Source: Eggerthella sp. YY7918
Lineage (GTDB): Bacteria > Actinomycetota > Coriobacteriia > Coriobacteriales > Eggerthellaceae
NCBI RefSeq assembly: GCF_000270285.1
Contig: NC_015738.1
Span: 620,001 to 684,000, forward strand
Direction of reading: 5' to 3'
Length of the DNA: 64,000 bases
Part shown: positions 54,648 through 62,335 of the stretch, piece by piece
Numbering within the stretch: the first letter of the stretch is position 1
Layout of the letters: each line of letters opens with the position of its first letter
Position numbers and translations under genes: made by a program
Notes under the pieces: model-generated
The model's input: only the letters and a program-made list of their open reading frames with translations
The model's database searches: none
What the model was told of the DNA's origin: nothing

Positions 54648-56426
54648 TTACCCAAGCACCATCTGCAGGTGCTCGGCGACGGGACCAAGCGCGAGCGCGG
54701 GAAACATCGTGAGCGCGCCTACCAGCAGCACGATGACCAGCAGCAAAAATGCGAACATGGCATTGCTTGTAGACAGGGTGCCTGCGCTTGTGGCTACCTT
54801 TGTACGCTTCGCCAGGCTGCCGGCCAGAACGAGTGCAGCCGCCATCGGCATGAAGCGGTTCACCAGCATTTCCAGTCCCAGTACCACGTTAATGAGGGGC
54901 GTGTTTGCGTCGAGGCCCGCGAACGCAGAGCCGTTGTTGCCGCCCGCCGAGATGGCTGCGTATAGCACCTCAGAGAATCCGTGCGCACCCGTATTGGTGA
55001 GGGCATTCGCAGTGGCGGGGTCGAGGCATAGCACGGCCGTACCCACCAGAATGACGAGCGGCGTCGTGATGCACAGGATTACCGCCATGCGCATCTCCCT
55101 GGGGCCGATTTTCTTGCCGAGGTATTCCGGCGTGCGCCCCACCATGAGGCCGGCAATAAACACCGTGAGCAGGACAAATCCGATGAGCGAATACAAACCG
55201 CAGCCCACGCCGCCAAACACCACTTCGCCAAGCGCCATCAGAATCATGGGCACCATGCCGCCGAGCGGGGTGAGGCTGTCATGCATAGCGTTCACCGAGC
55301 CGTTCGACGCTGCCGTAGTGAACGCCGCCCACAGGGCTGAATCGGTCACGCCAAAGCGCGTTTCTTTGCCTTCCATGTTGCCGCCGGACTGGCCGGTCAG
55401 GCCCAGGTACACCGCGCCGTCTTGCGCAAGCTGCGGCGTGCCAGTCTGCTCGAAGTATGCGATGGCCACGAGGCCCACCAGCAGCAGGACGAACAGCGCT
55501 GCGAAGAGGGTACGTCCGTGCCGCCGGTCGTTAACAAAGCGACCGAAGCTGAATACGAGCGCCACGGGAATGAGGAGCAGCGACAGGCATTGGATGAGGT
55601 TGGTGAGCGGCGTAGGGTTCTCAAGCGGGCTTGCGGAGTTTACGCCGTTGTAGCCGCCACCGTTCGTGCCGAGCTGCTTAATGGCCACCTGGCTGGCCTG
55701 TGGGCCGAGCGGGATGATTTCCTGTGTGATGGTTTGCACGGCTGCGGGATCCTCGGCATCCACGATGGCGCCGTCGGCCGTGACGCCTACCGGTTCAAGC
55801 AGCTGCACCGTTTCGTACGGAGCGAGGTTCTGCGGCGAACCCTGTGCAACATCGACGATGGCAACCACCAGCGACAGCGGCAACAGCACAAACAACACCG
55901 CGCGCGTCGCGTCCTTCCAGAAGTTACCAAGGCCCGGCGTGTTTTCGGCCACGATACCGCGAAACAGTGCAAACAGCACCGCCATGCCCACCGCCGGCGT
56001 CACAAAGTTTTGCACCGTCAGGCCAAGAGCCTGCGAGAAGTAGCTGAGTGCGGCCTCGCCGCTGTACGCCTGCCAGTTCGTGTTCGTGACGAAGCTGATG
56101 GCGGTGTTGAGTGCGAGGTCCCAGCTGAGTCCAGGAAGCCCCTCCGGGTTGCCCGGCAGCACGCCCTGCAACATGAGAATAGCGAACAGTCCTGCGAGCG
56201 AAACCGCCGAAAATGCGAGTGCGCTCACGAGATACGTTTTCCATCCCATGTTTTCGTATTTGTCCACACGAATGCTCCGATAAATGAAATTCTCTACCGG
56301 AACGAGCACACGTGAGAGCACGGCAACCCGCTCTCCCGCCATCACGCGGTTGATATACCCCGACAGTGGAATGGCCAATGCCACGAGCAGCGCCAGGTAG
56401 ATGCCGTATTCCAGCACTTCGCCCAT
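54648..56426 (-). CDS. kdpA: Potassium-transporting ATPase subunit KdpA
   Basis: 592 residues with about ten membrane segments. TNTNWQAYSGEAALSYFSQA near residue 130 and IKQLGTNGGGYNGVNSASPL near 240 hold two of the pore-loop filter segments; AISAGGNNGSAFAGLDANTP near 490 holds another. KdpA is the ion-selective channel subunit. ATG 56426 overlaps the kdpF stop by one base (TGATG); a GTG one codon earlier is also in frame. Confidence 0.94.
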   Translation of the reverse strand: MGEVLEYGIYLALLVALAIPLSGYINRVMAGERVAVLSRVLVPVENFIYRSIRVDKYENMGWKTYLVSALAFSAVSLAGLFAILMLQGVLPGNPEGLPGLSWDLALNTAISFVTNTNWQAYSGEAALSYFSQALGLTVQNFVTPAVGMAVLFALFRGIVAENTPGLGNFWKDATRAVLFVLLPLSLVVAIVDVAQGSPQNLAPYETVQLLEPVGVTADGAIVDAEDPAAVQTITQEIIPLGPQASQVAIKQLGTNGGGYNGVNSASPLENPTPLTNLIQCLSLLLIPVALVFSFGRFVNDRRHGRTLFAALFVLLLVGLVAIAYFEQTGTPQLAQDGAVYLGLTGQSGGNMEGKETRFGVTDSALWAAFTTAASNGSVNAMHDSLTPLGGMVPMILMALGEVVFGGVGCGLYSLIGFVLLTVFIAGLMVGRTPEYLGKKIGPREMRMAVILCITTPLVILVGTAVLCLDPATANALTNTGAHGFSEVLYAAISAGGNNGSAFAGLDANTPLINVVLGLEMLVNRFMPMAAALVLAGSLAKRTKVATSAGTLSTSNAMFAFLLLVIVLLVGALTMFPALALGPVAEHLQMVLG

Positions 56427-56518
56427 CACCGCCCATCACCGCCTCGAAGCAACACTGTGAACAGATACAGCGCAACGAGCACGCTCAACCCGCCCACTAT
56501 TGCGGTTACACTCTCCAT
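56426..56518 (-). CDS. kdpF: Small membrane subunit KdpF
   Basis: A 30-residue product, MESVTAIVGGLSVLVALYLF then TVLLRGGDGR, which is one membrane helix with a short charged tail, as known for KdpF. ATG 56518 follows AAGGAAGG at a good distance. Its stop overlaps the kdpA start (TGATG), which fits the usual kdpFABC order. KdpF is a lipid-like stabiliser of the complex. The end of the gene includes the tandem 10-mer GCCCATCACC on the plus strand. Confidence 0.85.
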   Translation of the reverse strand: MESVTAIVGGLSVLVALYLFTVLLRGGDGR

Positions 56519-56666
56519 CGTCCTTCCTTTCCTTGGTCTAAGTGGTACAGCCCAAGAATAGGAAGGCTCGCGTAAAGGCGGTGTTAAGGGGATATGCTGG
56601 ACATTAAGATATGATTAAGAACTCGTGAGTCACTCGTTTCAAATGCCCAAAAGGCGTTCTAAAAAA

Positions 56667-56692
56667 ACGCACCCGCCATTCGACGGGTGCGT
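56667..56692 (-). terminator. Rho-independent terminator of module 4 reductase
   Basis: ACGCACCCG (56667-56675) pairs with CGGGTGCGT (56684-56692). Read on the minus strand, the hairpin is followed by seven T, a classical terminator about 57 bases after the flavoprotein stop at 56749. The rest of 56519-56748 contains the kdp promoter area, without clear boxes. Confidence 0.88.
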
Positions 56693-56748
56693 CAGAGAAT
56701 CCAAGGCCCAGGAGGGGGAGGGAGAGGCCTTGGGGTTAGGAGGAGGCT

Positions 56749-58473
56749 TTAGGCTTCCAGGCCTTCGATGTGCAGGACGGCATGACGACCGAAGGTCATC
56801 TGACGGCCCAGGCAGTTACCTACCAGATATACGGGGTAGTTACCCGAGTAGTAGCTGCCCGAGCACGTGCCCACGGCATACAGACCTTCGATGGGCTGCG
56901 CGTTCTCGTCGAGCACCTGAGTGTCTGCATTGATGTTCAGACCGTCAAGGGTGGTCAAAAGCGAGCCGCCAAACCAGGTGCCATAGAAGGGCGCGGTGCG
57001 AATTGCGGAAAGGCGATAGGGCTCCTTGCCCATGTCTTCGTCCACGCCGGCATCGTACAGCTCGTTGTAGCGCTCGATGCTTGCCAAGAAGGCAGCTTTA
57101 GCGTCGCCCTCGTATCCCAGCTTGTCGGCCAGTTCGTCAAGAGTGTCGGCCTTCATCATAATGCCCTTGCTGATGTACTTCTCGTCGTACGCTTCATCGA
57201 CGGTCTTGTCCTTGAGCTGCATCTTCCAGGTCATGGCCGAGCAACCCTGCGTCTGGAAACGTTGCACGTCTTCGGGTGCATTCGCATCCATGATCTGACA
57301 CCATACGCCGCCCGGATGATTGCTGGCTGCATGGCAGATGCTGTCGTAGTTGCAGCTTTCGTTGGTGATGCGCACGCCGTTGCGGTCAAGCTTCAAAAAC
57401 GGCTGGCTACCAAGGTTGAACTGTCCCGAAGCGGGGAACTGGGCATCTTCACCCTCGCCGACATACCCGGCATCCACGCCGGGCTCAACGGAACCGCGGT
57501 CAAAGATCATCGCAGCAGGGGTCTTGTCCATAGCGGCGCCCGCCCACAGCGCAGCTTTGATGCCCATACCGGTGTTGTTCTGGTTGTAGTTCAGGTTGGT
57601 TACGCAGGCGGGAATAATGGGGTTGAGCGCCTTGACCATGTCGGGGTTCGCCGGATAGCCGCCCGTGGCCAGAATGACGCCCTTCTTGGCGTTGATCTGC
57701 ACATACCCATCTTCCGTCTGGAAGAAGGCGCCGGTGACCGGGCCGTTTTCCTCGCGAATGAGCTTTGCGAGATCGTGGCTGAACAGCACCTCGTGGCCCG
57801 CTTTGCCGATAATGTCGATCATCACTTTGATGTGGTCAATATTCTTGCCGTCGGCACCCTTGAAGGTGTGGCACTCGGGCGGAATGTAGTAAAGTGTGCC
57901 GCCTGCGCGCCCATCGCCGCCGTTTTCCACGGTAACGGTCACGTCGCACGCACCCAAGTTTTCCTCATAAATGCCCTGCAGCCACTCGGTCATCTTTCCG
58001 CTCTCGCGCACCCAAGTCCGCGCCACGTTGGAGTCGTTCTTGAACGAGGCGTAGCGGTTGAGCTCATTGAGGATGCGACCTTCGTCGATGGTCTGGCCGG
58101 TCTGAGCCGTGAACTTCGAGTTGACCGCACCGACGTCGAAGTGCGAAGCGGAAGGCTCCGAACCCTTGTCGGCCACGATGAAGTCGAGACCCAAATCGGA
58201 AGCCGTCAGCGCCGCCGTCATGCCGGACATACCCGCGCCTACGATAAGGATGTCGCACTCTTTCGTTTCTTTGATATCGCCCTCAGCGATTTCCGGTGCA
58301 GAGCCAAGCCAATCCTGCGTGCTTGTTGTCGAGGTGTCGCTCGCGGCTGTATCCTTCTTCTCGGCTGTTGCCTGCGGAGCGCAGCCTGCAAGCCCCATCG
58401 TGGCGAGCGCGCCCGTTGCGGCGGCACCCGTCAGAAAGCTGCGGCGCGAAATCCCCTTGCTTGTTGTAGCCAT
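56749..58473 (-). CDS. Exported FAD-dependent reductase (FAD_binding_2), module 4
   Basis: 574 residues. Twin arginines at 10-11 (ISRRSFLTGAAATG) and lipobox LAGC with Cys 31. The FAD motif KECDILIVGAGMSGMTAALT begins near residue 71; the C-terminus has GLYAVGTCSGSYYSGNYPVY. Where fumarate reductases have NExxxRD it reads TNESCNYDSI, with Tyr for Arg as in module 2. No haem or FMN domain. ATG 58473 follows GGGAGGAAC. Divergent from the LuxR gene at 58680 across an interval with two C/G-rich palindromes. Exported reductase of an unknown acceptor. Confidence 0.88.
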   Translation of the reverse strand: MATTSKGISRRSFLTGAAATGALATMGLAGCAPQATAEKKDTAASDTSTTSTQDWLGSAPEIAEGDIKETKECDILIVGAGMSGMTAALTASDLGLDFIVADKGSEPSASHFDVGAVNSKFTAQTGQTIDEGRILNELNRYASFKNDSNVARTWVRESGKMTEWLQGIYEENLGACDVTVTVENGGDGRAGGTLYYIPPECHTFKGADGKNIDHIKVMIDIIGKAGHEVLFSHDLAKLIREENGPVTGAFFQTEDGYVQINAKKGVILATGGYPANPDMVKALNPIIPACVTNLNYNQNNTGMGIKAALWAGAAMDKTPAAMIFDRGSVEPGVDAGYVGEGEDAQFPASGQFNLGSQPFLKLDRNGVRITNESCNYDSICHAASNHPGGVWCQIMDANAPEDVQRFQTQGCSAMTWKMQLKDKTVDEAYDEKYISKGIMMKADTLDELADKLGYEGDAKAAFLASIERYNELYDAGVDEDMGKEPYRLSAIRTAPFYGTWFGGSLLTTLDGLNINADTQVLDENAQPIEGLYAVGTCSGSYYSGNYPVYLVGNCLGRQMTFGRHAVLHIEGLEA

Positions 58474-58536
58474 ATGTTCCTCCCTTGATCGTGGAAACTA
58501 CGCGTTTCAGCATAGGCTGCGCCTCGTACCCGAGCG

Positions 58537-58552
58537 CCCCCCTGAGCGGGGT
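58537..58552. promoter_or_regulatory. C/G operator-like element, module 4 proximal
   Basis: CCCCCCTGAGCGGGGT, followed by ATT, is about 65 bp upstream of the flavoprotein start. It aligns with TCCCTGATCCGGGGGA of module 3 in sequence, orientation and distance from the gene. Confidence 0.55.
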
Positions 58553-58584
58553 ATTCTTGCGGTCATCCCATGGAAAAATCCATC

Positions 58585-58598
58585 ACCCACCGTGGGGT
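58585..58598. promoter_or_regulatory. C/G palindrome, module 4 distal
   Basis: ACCCACCGTGGGGT, followed by ATTTC, is an imperfect palindrome about 110 bp before the flavoprotein start, on the LuxR side. It is the partner of the module 3 palindrome TCCCCCACTTGGGGGA. Confidence 0.55.
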
Positions 58599-58679
58599 AT
58601 TTCCCGATCAGAGGCATGTTGCGACTACGGAAGAGCTCCGTCTCTTGGTAGAATGATTGCGGGGAGAGGGAGGAAAGCA

Positions 58680-60122
58680 ATGCTGCGTCAATGGTGGGAC
58701 GACGGGGGCCGACTCGTGCTGCGGTGTGCATTGGCCATGTTCTTTATTTCGCTCACGGGGACGGTGCTTAACGCCGAGGTGTATTCGAGCATAGCGCCGT
58801 ATTTTGGCATAGGTCGTGAAATATCTACGCTGTTTACTGCTCTGGTGTTTATCACCATTGGCTTTATAGCGCATAAGAAACCAAGCGTACTTGATGTTCG
58901 CTTGATCAGCATAGTCGTTATAGCCATTCTTTTAATGGCGGGTTTTTTGCTTACGCTTGCACTTGAGCTGAAGAACCCGCTCTTCGTGCTGGTAGGACTG
59001 TTTTGCCGGGCCATTGGAAGCGCATGGGGAATTACGGTGTTCTCTGTCGCACTGGCCGGTTTGCCCTCGGCGCGCTCGGTGCTCGCGGCGGTCGGTGTGG
59101 GCATGATCGCTTCCGATATTGTGTGGCACCTCATGCCAACGCATATGCCGCTTATGGCCGCTTCCTTCCTTGTTATGGTGTGCGCAGCCCTTCCTATTGT
59201 GCTTATGTATCGCCCGAGCGAGGCGGGGTTTCACACCATTCGGCAAAGTGCGACCGCGTCAAGCCTTGGCGTACCAGGCGTTGCCCAGTTTGCGTCGTTG
59301 CGAAGCCTTGTGCTGTGCATGTTGCTGTTCGGCATTGCGGCAGGTTATGCGCTTACCCTCAACGAGCAGGGCGATGCTCCTGTCGAAACGATCGTCGAGA
59401 CCATTTTGTTTGCGGGCATTGTTGTGGTGTTGGTTGCAGGAGATGCGCATACCAAGCGCGAGGGGCGCGAGGATCTGCTGTTTTCTTTGGCGGTGTTGCT
59501 TATTATCGCCGGTTTTCTTATTGCGCCGCTTTCGTTTGAGCCGGATGCCGCTGTGGCAAATGTGCTCTTGCGGTTGGGGCGCTCGTGCTTCGATTTGATT
59601 ATTTGGCTGGTGCTTACCGCCCTTGGACGACGTAATATTTTTCTGCTGCTTCCGGTGCTTGGGTTGGCGCGCTGCATGAACAGTATCGGCGTCGACATTG
59701 GTGCGACGGCGGGGCGCGTTACCGACATGCTTCTTGTACAGGCGCCGGATTCTGCAGGTACCGTGACCGCTCTCTTGGTGTTCGCCTTTATCGCGTTTCT
59801 CTGGTTAGGCTTTCGCGATTTTCGGTTTTCACGCGTTATCAACGACGTGGAAATTGTCAACGAACCTGAGATTTCGCGCATTGGCGACTATCTGGAGCAT
59901 CGCTGTCATACGCTCGGCCAAGAACGGGGGCTGACCGAGCGGGAAGTGGAGATCCTTTCTCTGTTGGCGCAAGGGCGCGACGGCAAATTTATCGCCGAAC
60001 GCTATGTGCTGTCGTACAACACCGTGAAAACGCACATCAAGCATATTTACCAGAAGCTGGATGTCCATTCACGTCAGGAACTCATCGACACCGTAAGCGT
60101 AAGCAAAGGCGAGGAGGGCTAA
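58680..60122 (+). CDS. Membrane-embedded LuxR-type regulator, module 4
   Basis: 480 residues. About 12 membrane segments, then a LuxR HTH (LTEREVEILSLLAQGRDGKF, recognition SYNTVKTHIKHIYQKLDVHS). The TVKTH segment matches module 3 and differs from TVATH in modules 1 and 2. ATG 58680 begins MLRQWWDDGG with GGAGG upstream; the open frame from 58485 covers the operator interval and is not credible. Divergent from the flavoprotein at 58473, which it probably controls. Confidence 0.88.
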   Translation: MLRQWWDDGGRLVLRCALAMFFISLTGTVLNAEVYSSIAPYFGIGREISTLFTALVFITIGFIAHKKPSVLDVRLISIVVIAILLMAGFLLTLALELKNPLFVLVGLFCRAIGSAWGITVFSVALAGLPSARSVLAAVGVGMIASDIVWHLMPTHMPLMAASFLVMVCAALPIVLMYRPSEAGFHTIRQSATASSLGVPGVAQFASLRSLVLCMLLFGIAAGYALTLNEQGDAPVETIVETILFAGIVVVLVAGDAHTKREGREDLLFSLAVLLIIAGFLIAPLSFEPDAAVANVLLRLGRSCFDLIIWLVLTALGRRNIFLLLPVLGLARCMNSIGVDIGATAGRVTDMLLVQAPDSAGTVTALLVFAFIAFLWLGFRDFRFSRVINDVEIVNEPEISRIGDYLEHRCHTLGQERGLTEREVEILSLLAQGRDGKFIAERYVLSYNTVKTHIKHIYQKLDVHSRQELIDTVSVSKGEEG

Positions 60123-60124
60123 TC

Positions 60125-60901
60125 CTACACCGTTCGCACTGAGGCTTCTTCTTTGGGTGCGGTGCGGCGATATGTGACGGCGGGGTAGCCCAGCACCAAG
60201 GTTGCGACAGCCTTTCGTTTGCGATGAAGTCCAAGCAACGCACGCAAGGAGGGCACCCTGTTCGCAGCCATGGTGAAAAACCCGCTGTAGAGAACGCCGA
60301 GGCCACACGCTTCTGCCATGAGCGCCATATTGGAAGCGGCCAAGGCGCCATCGACCGTGTCGGGTGCGATGACTACGATGGCTACCGGTGCCTTCTTGAA
60401 GAAGAAATGATCGTCGATGGTTGTGCGTTTCGCGGTGGTATCGACCAGTTTTACCAAGGGGAGCAAGCGTCTGAAGAGTTGCACCGCTTTCCGTTCGGCA
60501 ACTTCTCGGCCTTCTTGCAGCACCGCGAAGGTAACTTCTTGGGCATTGCCTCCTGTCGGCGTAAGACGCCCTGCTTCGATAATCCGCTCGATTGTTTCAG
60601 GCGGGACGGAGCGCTCTGCAAACTGGCGAATGGTTCTGCGCGTGCGAATAGCCTGCAGCAGTTCGTGGGGATCGAGCCTGGTTGGCGCATCGAATGGTTG
60701 CGGCGCCTCAGCGAAGCCCGTCAGAGAGACCGCTCCCTTTGGGCAGATGGCAACGCAATGCCCGCACATCAGGCAATCGGGCGACACGATGTGCGCTTTA
60801 CCGTTCTCTAGAGAGATATTGCTCGCGCAGCAATCCTTTTGGCAAAGGCCGCATCCTATACAGGCAGACGCGTCAATCAAAACGGTGTGTTCGTGCTTCA
60901 T
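60125..60901 (-). CDS. Ferredoxin-nitroreductase fusion protein
   Basis: 258 residues. N-terminal ferredoxin with two [4Fe-4S] motifs, CIGCGLCQKDC near residue 13 and CLMCGHCVAICP near 43, then a nitroreductase domain: IRTRRTIRQFAERSVPPETI near 85 and the C-terminal GLGVLYSGFFTMAAN region. Such proteins reduce nitro or other compounds with FMN and take electrons from ferredoxins. ATG 60901 overlaps the upstream gene stop (ATGA), which fixes the start. It is coupled to the EFR1-type gene before it. Confidence 0.88.
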   Translation of the reverse strand: MKHEHTVLIDASACIGCGLCQKDCCASNISLENGKAHIVSPDCLMCGHCVAICPKGAVSLTGFAEAPQPFDAPTRLDPHELLQAIRTRRTIRQFAERSVPPETIERIIEAGRLTPTGGNAQEVTFAVLQEGREVAERKAVQLFRRLLPLVKLVDTTAKRTTIDDHFFFKKAPVAIVVIAPDTVDGALAASNMALMAEACGLGVLYSGFFTMAANRVPSLRALLGLHRKRKAVATLVLGYPAVTYRRTAPKEEASVRTV

Positions 60902-61680
60902 TGTTTTTCGTCTCCGTTTTCCCAACAGAGGGCATCGTTCATGATGTAGTGGCGATGTCGTCCCTGCGTGATGGTTTTATATTCGATCGCTTCGACAGGA
61001 CAGCCCGCAATGCACGCCATGCAGTGGGTACACGTCCCTTTCCAAGTGGGTTTGCCGCCTGATAGCTCGATGTTGTTAAGGGGGCACCGCTTTGCGCAGG
61101 CTCCGCACGATAGGCAGGCATCTGATACGGTGAATCCTTTATCGTGTACATACCACGTATAAAACAGGGGATTTACTGGTCCGCTTTTGAGCCAGTCCGC
61201 AAACGAGATCCGTTCTTCTGGGAAGGGAGTGCCGGCGCGAATGATATTCGTGAGCGAAGCGATGCGTGGTTCGGCTGCATCAATGATGGACTGGCATTCG
61301 GGCCCGTTGGGTGTGGGACCCAGCGCAAGATAATTTTCGGGCATAACGACGCCCGCAAGTCCGCAAAAGTTCAAGTGCTCTTTTTCGCAGAGTTCCTTCG
61401 CATATGCTGCGGCGTTGCCGACGCTTCCCCCGCAGGTGAGCACAAAGTAGGCGTCGCGGTTGCCTGTGAAATCGGTTTCCCGTATCCATTTTTCCACCAC
61501 GCGGGGAATTCGCCAGGAGTAGGTAGGCATGACGAAAACGAGGGGCCGTTCGGAATGAAAAGACGGGGTGGACTCTTGCTTCACTAATCGGTTGATCGAA
61601 ACAACGTCGTCTTCAAGAAGTTGCGCCATCTGCAGTGCTACAAACTGGCTGTTACCGGTGCCGCTGAAGTAAAAGATCAT
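60898..61680 (-). CDS. EFR1-type flavodoxin-ferredoxin protein
   Basis: 260 residues. Flavodoxin-like N-terminus with the FMN loop MIFYFSGTGNSQFVALQMAQ and FVMPTYSWRIPRVVEKWIRE; C-terminal ferredoxin domain with CLSCGACAKRCP near residue 193 and CTHCMACIAGCP near 219. It matches the EFR1 family of putative electron carriers, and probably supplies the nitroreductase encoded next. ATG 61680. Divergent from the TetR gene at 61811. Confidence 0.86.
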   Translation of the reverse strand: MIFYFSGTGNSQFVALQMAQLLEDDVVSINRLVKQESTPSFHSERPLVFVMPTYSWRIPRVVEKWIRETDFTGNRDAYFVLTCGGSVGNAAAYAKELCEKEHLNFCGLAGVVMPENYLALGPTPNGPECQSIIDAAEPRIASLTNIIRAGTPFPEERISFADWLKSGPVNPLFYTWYVHDKGFTVSDACLSCGACAKRCPLNNIELSGGKPTWKGTCTHCMACIAGCPVEAIEYKTITQGRHRHYIMNDALCWENGDEKQ

Positions 61681-61737
61681 GGGTTTACCTTCGGTCGAGT
61701 GTTGCTTTATACGAGGGATGCGGTATCCTCTTCAATG

Positions 61738-61754
61738 TGAGACAAAATGTATCA
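61738..61754. promoter_or_regulatory. Operator palindrome upstream of the TetR gene
   Basis: TGAGACA-AAA-TGTATCA is an imperfect inverted repeat (six of seven positions) in the divergent interval between the EFR1-type gene and the TetR gene. The same half-sites return at 61785-61811. Confidence 0.6.
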
Positions 61755-61784
61755 TAATGGTGAGGTAAGCTGAACCCTTCGACC

Positions 61785-61811
61785 TGAGACAAAAAGGGGC
61801 AACCTGTATCA
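61785..61811. promoter_or_regulatory. Expanded copy of the operator spanning the TetR ribosome site
   Basis: TGAGACA (61785-61791) and TGTATCA (61805-61811) repeat the half-sites of 61738-61754 but are separated by 13 rather than 3 bases. The spacer contains the AGGGG ribosome site and the last base is the A of the start codon, so binding here would hide the translation start region of the DNA. Confidence 0.45.
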
Positions 61812-62335
61812 TGGATAAGAGAAAAGTCGCCAATCAACAGGTTAAAGACCGCCTCCTTGCCGCTTTGCTCGAGTTTGCCGGCGAAAAGGACCTGTCGCAG
61901 GTGAAGGTGACCGAGCTCGTTGAGAGATCGGGTGTCGCACGGGCATCGTTCTATCGCAACTTCAATTCTATTGAGGACATCGTCGAGTACGGCATACAGC
62001 GCATGGCAGATCTCTACCACGAGAGCAAGCCGGCTTCGGGCGAGGGTTTTCGCAGTCGCGAAATGGTGTTGTACAAGTTTCGCTTCTACCAGAAGTATGC
62101 CGAAATCGTTTTAGCATTTCACCGAGCACACGTATCGACCTCGCTGCTCGACATCATCACCGACTGCGAGATCGATGAAAGTGGGGACATGCCCGCGCAT
62201 TCCATCGCGCGCTACGAGCTCTATTACTTTGCGGGCGCTTTTTACAACATGCTGATCTATTGGCTTGAAACAGGTATGCGCGAAACGCCCGAAGCTATGA
62301 CCGACGAGTTTCTTCGCATTGCGAAGAGGGGTTGA
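61811..62335 (+). CDS. TetR/AcrR family transcriptional regulator
   Basis: 174 residues. HTH at residues 10-55: DRLLAALLEFAGEKDLSQVK, VTELVERSGVARASFYRNFN. The remainder is an all-helical sensor domain with a C-terminal segment ELYYFAGAFYNMLIYWLETG like the other TetR at 238, both of a group common in low-GC and coriobacterial species. ATG 61811. Operators with TGAGACA half-sites lie upstream. Probable control of itself and the EFR1/nitroreductase pair. It ends back to back with the MFS gene. Confidence 0.87.
   Translation: MDKRKVANQQVKDRLLAALLEFAGEKDLSQVKVTELVERSGVARASFYRNFNSIEDIVEYGIQRMADLYHESKPASGEGFRSREMVLYKFRFYQKYAEIVLAFHRAHVSTSLLDIITDCEIDESGDMPAHSIARYELYYFAGAFYNMLIYWLETGMRETPEAMTDEFLRIAKRG

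Noticed and set aside
56770-58488. 572-codon plus-strand frame over reductase 4
   Set aside because: Antisense shadow; the minus strand has the Tat signal and FAD motifs.
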